From the NCBI GenBank assembly GCA_964503125.1, contig CAZCZE010000039.1, positions 1 through 64,000 of the forward strand: DNA of 64,000 bases, written 5' to 3'. Made by a program: the position numbers and the translations under genes. Below are positions 25,311 to 32,021 of the stretch, piece by piece; the stretch's first letter is position 1; each line of letters starts with the position of its first letter. Below the pieces are notes generated by a model that saw only the letters and a program-made list of their open reading frames with translations, was not told the origin of the DNA and did not search any database. Source of the DNA: FEN-1219 sp964503125. Lineage in GTDB: Bacteria > Pseudomonadota > Gammaproteobacteria > Steroidobacterales > Rariloculaceae.

Positions 25311-27416
25311 CTACTTCGCGAGCGGATCGGGCCGTACCTGAAAGTGAACGACGAGCGGCTTCGTGCCCTGGCCGCCTTCCATGAGCCACGGCGTGCGGTC
25401 GCCGCTCGGCACCCACAGCCCGCGACCCTTCCAACCGGCATTCGGATCGTCGATGCGGCCTTCGAAGCCCTTCGAGTAGAACCCGAGCGGATACGGAATT
25501 CGCAGCGTCATCATCTCGTCGTTCACGAGCGCGTGCACGCCGTCGAACAGGTTGGCCGTCGACATCGGCACGTTGGCGCCGAGGCCCGCCGTGTCGTGCT
25601 GATCGACCCAGCTGTAATAGCTCGACTCGACGCTCTCCTCGGGTCGATTGATGAAGCCGGGGCCGGGGTAACGGTAGAAGCTCCAGCCCTCGGGGCAGTG
25701 GTTGCCCGTCGCGGTCGGGCCGTTCAACGGGCCTTGGCACTTGCGCCGGTCGAACGAGCCCAAGTGGCCGCTGCCCATCGACATCCAGACGACGCCGTTG
25801 CGATCGATGTCGGCGCCGCGGATGCCGTAGCCCGGCAGCGGCGGCGTGTAGACCTCCGCGAGCGCGGTCTCCGGCGGACTCGAGCCCGGATCCAAGCGCA
25901 CGACGGCGCCCGGGTAGCCGATCGACGAGCCCCAGATCGAGCCGTCGGCCGGATTCGGCATCACGGCATAGAAGCCGCTCAAGACGCGCTTGTCCTTCGT
26001 CGGGTCGACGGGCTCATTAGGCTCGACATACTCGTCGCGCTTGCCGTTGCCGTTCGTGTCGAGCACGAGCGCTGTCCAGCCTTGCGAGCGCCCCGCGTCG
26101 CCGGTCTCGAGGAACATCTTCGAGTTCAGCCAGCCGACGACTTGGCCGCCGCCGCTCGTCCACAGCGTATCGTTGGTGTCCTCGGCGAACTGCAGGTGGT
26201 GCGTCGAGTAGCAGGTGTCGACGAACGTGTAGTTCTCGGTCTTCGGATCGTAGACCGACATTTGACGCCCCGAGCGCTCGAGCGGGAACAGCATCGCCGA
26301 CGGGTGTCCCGACTCGGCACGGCAATACTCGGGCGCGTTCGTGGGCGCGCGCACGACGGCCGTGTACCAGACGCGGCCTTCCTCATCGAGCATCGGGTTG
26401 TGCGCGTTCGCCTTGCTGTCCCAGATCGCCTCGCTGCCCCAGTACGGCGACGGCTGCGTGGCCGGCGTGCTGTTCGTCGTCGGCGTGTTGGGATCCTGCA
26501 CGGGCGCGTTTAACACCGTCGCGGTATTCGTCTGCGGATCGAGAATCGGGAACTCGTCGGTCGAGAGCTCCGGCGCGCCGTAGAGCTTGCCGTAGCCGTT
26601 CACGGTCGGATCGCGGCGATCCGTGCCGCTCAAGTCGTGCATGTACGCCTTTTCGGTCGACCAGTCCCGCACCGTCGCGACGACGTTGCGCTCGAGGCCG
26701 CGCGGCCGTTCCGGCTGCGCGTGCGGCAGCTCGCCGTTCGCGACGCGTTCCGTCCACTCGGCGAGGTATTTCGGCGGTACGCCGCCGAGCTGGTTCATCG
26801 CCGCGCCGAGCATCTGTGCCCCGGCTTGACCGGACTGGATGCGCCGCACCCACGCGTCGTGGTGGCCCAGGTTCGCGAACTCGGCCGGTATCGTACGCGT
26901 CGAGAGCTGGCCGATCTGATGGCAGCCGATGCACGACAGATTCTTGACCGCCGCAAGATACTGATTGACGCCGCCCGGTAGCGAGCTGACTTCCTCCGCG
27001 CCCGGCACTTTCATCATCGAATACCAGTACGCGGCCGGATAGACGACCGCGGCGTCCGCCGGTGTCGGCGCGGCGCTCGCGACGAGATCCAAGCTTTGCC
27101 CGGGACGGCCCGCGACCTTCGTCGAGTCGACGAGGCCGTAGCCGCGCACCCAGACCTGATAGTTCGCGGGCGGCAGATCCGGGACGACGTAGCGCCCCCG
27201 ATCGTCCGTGACGACGATCTTCGCGTAGCGCGTGGCGAAATCTGAAGTCTCGGCGATGACCCAGACGCCGGCCTCGGGACCGGCCGGGCCGTTGACGGTG
27301 CCGCCGATGTCGTCGTCGTCGATGGCGACGGCAGGGGCGCTCGGCTCGCCGCCACCGCAGGCGGCCAGCAAGGTTGCGAGGCACGAGACGGTGAACGGTC
27401 GGCGAATGGTCCGCAT
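25311..27416 (-). CDS. Lipoprotein with carboxypeptidase-regulatory-like domain, c-type haem motif and propeller-like region
   Basis: A 701-residue exported protein. The N-terminus TVSCLATLLAACGGGEPS contains a lipobox (LAAC). Residues ~35-115 are a carboxypeptidase-regulatory/CnaB-like beta-sandwich (GGTVNGPAGPEAGVWVIAET, DDRGRYVVPDLPPANYQVWV). Next comes one haem motif, NLSCIGCHQIGQLSTR (about residue 160), with Met-containing segments downstream. The remaining ~450 residues hold repeated beta-propeller-like units (IWDSKANAHNPMLDEEGRVW, TNDTLWTSGGGQVVGW, ADIDRNGVVWMSMGSGHLGS) similar to Vgb/NHL propellers. Such large haem-plus-propeller proteins recur in acidobacteria and gammaproteobacteria but have no defined role; redox sensing or oxidation of a bound substrate is plausible. 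It is convergent with the DUF6152/YTDGR pair and divergent from the fusion gene at 27570. Confidence 0.78.
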   Translation of the reverse strand: MRTIRRPFTVSCLATLLAACGGGEPSAPAVAIDDDDIGGTVNGPAGPEAGVWVIAETSDFATRYAKIVVTDDRGRYVVPDLPPANYQVWVRGYGLVDSTKVAGRPGQSLDLVASAAPTPADAAVVYPAAYWYSMMKVPGAEEVSSLPGGVNQYLAAVKNLSCIGCHQIGQLSTRTIPAEFANLGHHDAWVRRIQSGQAGAQMLGAAMNQLGGVPPKYLAEWTERVANGELPHAQPERPRGLERNVVATVRDWSTEKAYMHDLSGTDRRDPTVNGYGKLYGAPELSTDEFPILDPQTNTATVLNAPVQDPNTPTTNSTPATQPSPYWGSEAIWDSKANAHNPMLDEEGRVWYTAVVRAPTNAPEYCRAESGHPSAMLFPLERSGRQMSVYDPKTENYTFVDTCYSTHHLQFAEDTNDTLWTSGGGQVVGWLNSKMFLETGDAGRSQGWTALVLDTNGNGKRDEYVEPNEPVDPTKDKRVLSGFYAVMPNPADGSIWGSSIGYPGAVVRLDPGSSPPETALAEVYTPPLPGYGIRGADIDRNGVVWMSMGSGHLGSFDRRKCQGPLNGPTATGNHCPEGWSFYRYPGPGFINRPEESVESSYYSWVDQHDTAGLGANVPMSTANLFDGVHALVNDEMMTLRIPYPLGFYSKGFEGRIDDPNAGWKGRGLWVPSGDRTPWLMEGGQGTKPLVVHFQVRPDPLAK

Positions 27417-27569
27417 GCTGGTCCCCCGGGATGGTGTTTGGCTGTGCTGCTTTCGGCAGTCTGCCGCTCCAACTATCCATGCCGGCATCGCGAAAGCAAG
27501 CCTGCTCTTGGCACGAGTCCTCAAGGCCGGCGTATCCTTGAGGCTCGGTCGTCGGCGAGGAGATAGGCC

Positions 27570-28667
27570 ATGGCGCGGCGCGTGCTCGGGGCGGTGTTGG
27601 CGGCTTGGGGGCTGGCGGGTCCGGCGCTCGCCCACCATTCGTTCTCGGCCGAGTTCGAGGCCGACAAGACGGCCGAGCTCAGCGGCAAGATCGTGCAGGT
27701 CTGGTGGAACAACCCGCACATCCGCTACCGGTTGCAGGTCGAGCGCGACGACGGCGCGCGCGAGGATTGGGAGCTCCAGGCGTCGAGCATCACGTCGATG
27801 CAGCAGCTCGGCTGGACGGCGACGACGCTCAAAGTAGGCGATGAGCTCAAGGTCTCGGGCCAGGTCGGCCGCAACGGCGCGAAGAAACTCTACGTTCGCA
27901 CCCTCGTGCGCCCCGACGGCACTCGGCTCGTGACGGGCCGCGGCGACAATACGGGCCCCGACCCCAATCAGGTGCACGCGACGCCGGGCAAAAGCTACGG
28001 CTACGGTCCCGTGCGCAACGACTATCCCATCGACATCACGGGGCCCTGGCGCAACCGCTACAAATTTCGCGTCACGGTCGACGACCTCGAGCCGAAGCCG
28101 ACACCGTTCACGGCCGAAGGCCGCGCGCTGTTCGCCGCCACCGATCACTATCAGGATCCCGCGCTGCGCTGCCTCGCGCTCGGTCTGCCGCGCCTGTTCG
28201 GTGCGCCCTACAACATGGAGATCGTCGCTGCGGGCACGCATTACGTCATGATCCACGTCGAGCACAACACGCCGCGCCGCGTGTGGATGGACGGCCGGCA
28301 GCCGCCGCCCGACACGCAGCCGTCGTCGCTGGGTTTCTCCGTCGGCCGGTGGGACGGCGACGCGCTCGTCATCGAGACGACGCACCTTCTACCCGGCTGG
28401 CTCGACGGCTCGGGCTTGCCGATGAAGGGCGAGGGGACGCGCATCGTCGAGCGCTATGAATTCAGCGACGACAGGTTCGCGATGGATCGCACGATGACGA
28501 TCTACGATCCGTACTACACGCAGCCGCTCGTGCGCCGGCGCGGCTCGGCGCGCGACGACACCATCGACATCAGCGAGCAGGCGAGCTGCGACCCCGACAG
28601 CTACTACCGCGACTTGCTCGAGCTCGATAGGCTCGAGGAGCACCTCGGCGTCGACGCGCCGCGCTAG
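27570..28667 (+). CDS. DUF6152-YTDGR/GDTLV fusion protein
   Basis: A 365-residue exported protein that joins two domains found elsewhere in this window as separate genes. After the signal peptide (LGAVLAAWGLAGPALA) the mature protein starts with HHSFSAEFEADKTAELSGKI, the DUF6152 signature, with WWNNPHIRYRLQV matching the EWMNPHARFYIDV block of the stand-alone copy. From about residue 150 the YTDGR/GDTLV blocks follow: CLALGLPRLFGAPYNMEIV, HNTPRRVWMDGRQPPPDTQP and GFSVGRWDGDALVIETTHL, then IVERYEFSDDRFAMDRTMTI. The ATG is preceded by GAGGAG. The fusion is direct evidence that the two domains work together. It is divergent from the haem lipoprotein at 25311-27416 with 153 bp between starts. Confidence 0.85.
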   Translation: MARRVLGAVLAAWGLAGPALAHHSFSAEFEADKTAELSGKIVQVWWNNPHIRYRLQVERDDGAREDWELQASSITSMQQLGWTATTLKVGDELKVSGQVGRNGAKKLYVRTLVRPDGTRLVTGRGDNTGPDPNQVHATPGKSYGYGPVRNDYPIDITGPWRNRYKFRVTVDDLEPKPTPFTAEGRALFAATDHYQDPALRCLALGLPRLFGAPYNMEIVAAGTHYVMIHVEHNTPRRVWMDGRQPPPDTQPSSLGFSVGRWDGDALVIETTHLLPGWLDGSGLPMKGEGTRIVERYEFSDDRFAMDRTMTIYDPYYTQPLVRRRGSARDDTIDISEQASCDPDSYYRDLLELDRLEEHLGVDAPR

Positions 28668-29101
28668 CGCGCCAAGCGCACGCGTATGGCGCGGCCTCGT
28701 TCCTTCGGGACGAGGAAGTTGCTCCCCATGCTGCCGGGTCTGATCTCGGCGGCGAACGGCGTAGCGGGAAAACCTGCGAGCCGTTGGTTGTCGATCTGCA
28801 CCCACGCTGCGCCGTCCTCGGTCGTGAACGTCGCCTCGCGGCCGGGCAGGGCCCGCATCGCGACCACGACGATCGGCACGCTGCGGTCATCGGCAGGCGC
28901 GCCGGCGCGCGGTGCGGCCGGTGCTGCGCGTGCGGCTGCTGGAGCGGGGGCCGCGCTGGGTGCCGGCGCCGCGGGGCGCAGTGCCTCGTCGTAGCACGCG
29001 AGGCGGTCGGCGTCGTTCTCGATCGCGGCGCACGGCACGGCACTCTGCGCAAAGGCCGTCCCTGCGATGGCCGCGAGACAGAGGTGGGGCAACGCGCGCA
29101 T
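28664..29101 (-). CDS. Hypothetical exported protein with CxxI...RLxCYD motif
   Basis: A 145-residue exported protein of unknown function. A signal peptide (LCLAAIAGTAFAQ) is followed by CAAIENDADRLACYDEAL, a short Cys-x(n)-Cys helical motif common in many proteobacterial periplasmic proteins, where the two Cys can form a disulfide. An Ala/Pro-rich linker then leads to a ~65-residue beta domain (DRSVPIVVVAMRALPGREAT, AWVQIDNQRLAGFPATPF, SMGSNFLVPKERG) that probably is SH3-like. The start at 29101 (MRALPHL) is used; an upstream in-frame start at 29173 would put the signal peptide too far inside. The stop overlaps the convergent fusion gene's stop by 4 bp. Confidence 0.65.
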   Translation of the reverse strand: MRALPHLCLAAIAGTAFAQSAVPCAAIENDADRLACYDEALRPAAPAPSAAPAPAAARAAPAAPRAGAPADDRSVPIVVVAMRALPGREATFTTEDGAAWVQIDNQRLAGFPATPFAAEIRPGSMGSNFLVPKERGRAIRVRLAR

Positions 29102-29338
29102 GGCTCGCGCCGCTGCTCTGCTGCGTTGCGATGTGTCATGATCCGGCCGCGCCGGCGATGCCACAGTGCGCATTGGTTAACCCCCGCAATCGAGACCGAT
29201 GATCGATCGATGTCGACGACCATAGTGGCCGCAGCCACGGGCGTCGATCAAGGGGCTCCTACAGGCGGTGCCGCGCAGCCGTCCGCGGCGGCAGTTCGGC
29301 AAGGCTTTTTTGGTTCGTTCAACTTCGGGTCTTGCACG

Positions 29339-30727
29339 ATGCTCAGGAACGTTGCCGGATTGCTGCTCCTAGTGCTTCTCGGTCAAGGGTGCGCGGCCGA
29401 GCCGCGCGCGAGTGCGCCCACCGCGCCCGCTGCGCCGAAAGTCGTCCTCATCATCGGCGACGGCATGGACGATCAGCAGATCACCATTGCGCGCCACTAC
29501 CTCGTCGGCCAGGGCGGGCGGCTCGCGCTCGACGACATGCCGGCGCGAGGCCAGGTGCGGATACAGACCGTAGCCGAGGAGAATCCGTCGCTGCCCGACT
29601 ACGTGCCCGACTCGGCCAACACCGCCACGTCGATGGCGACCGGAATCGTGACGAGCGCCGGGCGCATCGCCACGACGGCGGGCGCCGACGAGGATGTCAC
29701 GACCATCATGGAGCTGGCCGCCGCGGCGGGCTTCGGCACGGGGCTAGTGACGACGTCGAGCGTCACGGATGCGACGCCCGCCTCGTTCGTCGCCCACGTG
29801 AATTGGCGCCTGTGCGAAGGGCCGCGCGGCATGGTGCCGCGCACCAGCGCCGTGTTCGCCGGCAACTGCACGGCGGATCTCAAGGCGAACGGCGGCAAGG
29901 GCTCGATCGCGGAGCAGATCGCCGCGTCCGCGATCGACGTCGTGCTCGGCGGCGGGATGCAGCAGTTCGCACAAGCCGCCGAGGGCGAGGCGACCAAGAC
30001 CGTGGCCGATCTCGCGGCCGAGAACGGCTTCAAGCTCATTCGTACGGCGGCGGAGCTTGCGGCCGTCGGCCGCTCCGGCAAAGTGCTCGGCTTGTTTTCG
30101 CCGAGCACGATGCCCGTGCAATGGCGCGGCGTCGGTGATGCGAAGGCGGAGCGCGTGCCGCGCGTCGACGGGCGGCCCGTGCTGCCCGAGCCGTTCTCGT
30201 GCGAGCCGAACCCCGATTTCGCGGCGATGCCGACATTGCCCGCGATGACGCGCACGGCGCTCGACCGCCTCGACGACGGCCGTGGGTTCATGCTCATGGT
30301 GGAGTCCGCTTCGATCGACAAGCAGTCGCACCTACGCCGGCCGTGCGGGCAGATCGGCGAGCTCGGGCAGCTCGACGACACGCTCGACGTGGTGCTCGAC
30401 TACGCGCGCGAACACCCAGAGACGCTCGTGCTCGTGACGGCCGACCACAGCCACGCGGCGCAGCTCGTGCCCGAAACCAGCGTGCTCGCGGCCTTCAATG
30501 CCGCGAGCCCGGGGTACTTCGCGCGCGTGCGCACGCCCGAGGGCGCCGTCATGGGCGTGAACTACGCGACCAACGACTCGAACGTGCAGGAAGACCACAC
30601 GGGAGCCGACGTGCCGCTGTTCGCCAGCGGGCCCGGCGCCGAGGCGATTCCGGCGTCGTTGCGGCAGGCGGAAATCTTCACGCTACTCGTGAGCCACTTG
30701 GGTCTCGCCCCGCCGCCCGCGCGGTAG
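29339..30727 (+). CDS. PhoA-type alkaline phosphatase
   Basis: A 462-residue exported phosphomonoesterase. The N-terminus NVAGLLLLVLLGQGCAAEP looks like a signal or lipoprotein signal. Metal- and phosphate-site motifs are intact: VVLIIGDGMDD (D41), PDSANTATSMATG with the nucleophile Ser92, MVESASIDKQSH, VLVTADHSHAAQ and QEDHTGADVPLFASG. Two zinc and one magnesium ions are expected as in alkaline phosphatases. The ATG at 29339 was chosen because the long upstream frame is antisense to the preceding gene. The MOSC gene follows after 3 bp and is probably co-transcribed. No pho box is obvious. Confidence 0.92.
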   Translation: MLRNVAGLLLLVLLGQGCAAEPRASAPTAPAAPKVVLIIGDGMDDQQITIARHYLVGQGGRLALDDMPARGQVRIQTVAEENPSLPDYVPDSANTATSMATGIVTSAGRIATTAGADEDVTTIMELAAAAGFGTGLVTTSSVTDATPASFVAHVNWRLCEGPRGMVPRTSAVFAGNCTADLKANGGKGSIAEQIAASAIDVVLGGGMQQFAQAAEGEATKTVADLAAENGFKLIRTAAELAAVGRSGKVLGLFSPSTMPVQWRGVGDAKAERVPRVDGRPVLPEPFSCEPNPDFAAMPTLPAMTRTALDRLDDGRGFMLMVESASIDKQSHLRRPCGQIGELGQLDDTLDVVLDYAREHPETLVLVTADHSHAAQLVPETSVLAAFNAASPGYFARVRTPEGAVMGVNYATNDSNVQEDHTGADVPLFASGPGAEAIPASLRQAEIFTLLVSHLGLAPPPAR

Positions 30728-30730
30728 CCG

Positions 30731-31267
30731 GTGAAGATGCGGTATCGAAGTTACGCAGAGCTCGAGGCGGGTCTTCCGCAGATCGAGCAGTCGCCGCGCG
30801 AGCGCGGCACGCTCGATCTCATCGTGCGCCGGCCCGCGCGCGGCGAACGCGAGGTGCTCACGATCGGCGAGCTTCGCGCCGACGAGGGGCTCGTCGGCGA
30901 CCGTTGGGGGCAGGGCAAGCGGCGCCGCGAGAATCAGCTTGCGGTCATGAGCTCGCGCGTCATCGCCTTGCTCGCGCAGGAACGCGAGCGCTGGCCGCTG
31001 GCCGGCGATCAGCTCTACGTGGACCTCGACTTCCGCGCCGAGCACCTGCCCGCGGGCACGCGGCTCGCGGTCGGCACGGCCGAGATCGAGGTCAGCCCCG
31101 AGCCTCACATGGGCTGCAAGTTGTTCCGCGAGCGCTACGGCACGGACGCGGAGCGCTTCGTGAACTCGACCGTGGGCCGGGCCCTACAGCTGCGCGGCAT
31201 CAACGCGTGGGTGGTCAAGGGCGGGGAGATCCGAGTCGGCGATGCCGTTCGGGTGCTGTTCGAGTGA
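30731..31267 (+). CDS. MOSC-domain protein
   Basis: A 178-residue cytoplasmic protein of the MOSC (molybdenum cofactor sulfurase C-terminal) superfamily. The domain spans most of the protein: RGTLDLIVRRPARGEREVLT, DEGLVGDRWGQGKRRRENQL, MSSRVIALLAQERERWPLAG and the conserved cysteine segment PEPHMGCKLFRERYG, whose Cys is the proposed sulfur or cofactor ligand in the family. MOSC proteins bind or transfer sulfur to molybdenum enzymes, or reduce N-hydroxylated compounds as YiiM-like proteins do. It begins with GTG at 30731, 3 bp after the phosphatase stop (ATG at 30737 is possible). Its precise role here is open. Confidence 0.88.
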   Translation: MKMRYRSYAELEAGLPQIEQSPRERGTLDLIVRRPARGEREVLTIGELRADEGLVGDRWGQGKRRRENQLAVMSSRVIALLAQERERWPLAGDQLYVDLDFRAEHLPAGTRLAVGTAEIEVSPEPHMGCKLFRERYGTDAERFVNSTVGRALQLRGINAWVVKGGEIRVGDAVRVLFE

Positions 31268-31601
31268 GCGGTTCGCGCGATCGGCGGGCTGGAACCTGCT
31301 CACTACCGGCCCTGTTGCTAGCATCTGGTCTTAAGTGCCCAAATTGCGTTGGGCAGCTAGATGACCAGTTGTGTCAAGCTGTTGACTGTGTGAGGTCAGG
31401 TCCAGCCCGTCGGATCGAATATACGCCCGGTCCACCGGGCTGCCAAGGCGCTCGGATCGAGCCAAACTGCGGCCGTCGTCCGGAACACGATCTCGCCGAC
31501 TTCCTCGCCGAACGCGACATGACGCGTCGACGTCGACGTCGCAAACGATGCCGCCTGCTGCCCCGAACTCCACGCACAGTTCAGTCAGTCGGGATTTGAG
31601 G
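31268..31601. other. Gene-poor 334-bp interval with a small hairpin and an open minus-strand stretch
   Basis: No convincing gene is present. GCCCAA-attgcg-TTGGGC at 31337-31354 is a perfect 6-bp hairpin after the MOSC gene, lacking a T-run. On the minus strand one frame is open for about 60 codons ending at 31396-31398 and reads VAFGEEVGEIVFRTTAAVWL then DPSALAARWTGRIFDPTGWT. It has no start codon and I do not recognise it; it may be the tail of a lost gene. The GC content is visibly lower than in the flanks. Confidence 0.35.
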
Positions 31602-31886
31602 TCAGTGGGTCTCGAGGCTGGCATCGCGCAGCTGGCGAATCACGGCTTGGAAGTCGCGCGTGAACTCGTGGAAGTGCTCCATCGCGGACAGCGACAGGCG
31701 CACGAGCCGCTCGATATCCTCGAGTCGATCGGCCGGGCTCGCGGCCGTCCGGGCGGCAAGCTTGGCGGCTTCGCGCTGCAGGACGGTCAATTCCTGAAGG
31801 GGGCCGTCACGTAGTTGGGTGACCAAGGCGGCCAAGGAGCTCGAAGTGCCGGTGGCATCGTCGAAATCGGGCGAGTCGTTCCTCAT
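31602..31886 (-). CDS. Small helical protein resembling a histidine-kinase dimerisation domain without the histidine
   Basis: A 94-residue, predominantly helical cytoplasmic protein. LAALVTQLRDGPLQELTVLQ resembles the H-box of NarX/DesK-type kinases (HDxxQxL), but the phosphorylatable His is replaced by Arg. The second helix, RLEDIERLVRLSLSAMEHFH, continues the coiled coil. No ATPase domain follows, so it cannot autophosphorylate; it might dimerise with a kinase or act as an unrelated coiled protein. ATG at 31886 is preferred to an upstream TTG at 31892. It precedes the large oxidoreductase gene's 3' end on the same strand. The similarity is by eye only. Confidence 0.55.
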   Translation of the reverse strand: MRNDSPDFDDATGTSSSLAALVTQLRDGPLQELTVLQREAAKLAARTAASPADRLEDIERLVRLSLSAMEHFHEFTRDFQAVIRQLRDASLETH

Positions 31887-32021
31887 TGGCAAATCGGCAG
31901 CGTCTGGATGATGCTATTACGTGTCCGGACCGCTCGGTTTTGACGTGTCACACGGTGTCGCACGTCCGCGGCTCGCGGCTGCTGCCCGGCAGCCGAACCG
32001 GCCGGATCGGAGTAACGTAGG

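Noticed and set aside
31331..31624. Minus-strand 97-residue frame overlapping the end of the 94-residue gene
   Set aside because: It overlaps the better-supported gene, has no ribosome site and shows no family resemblance.
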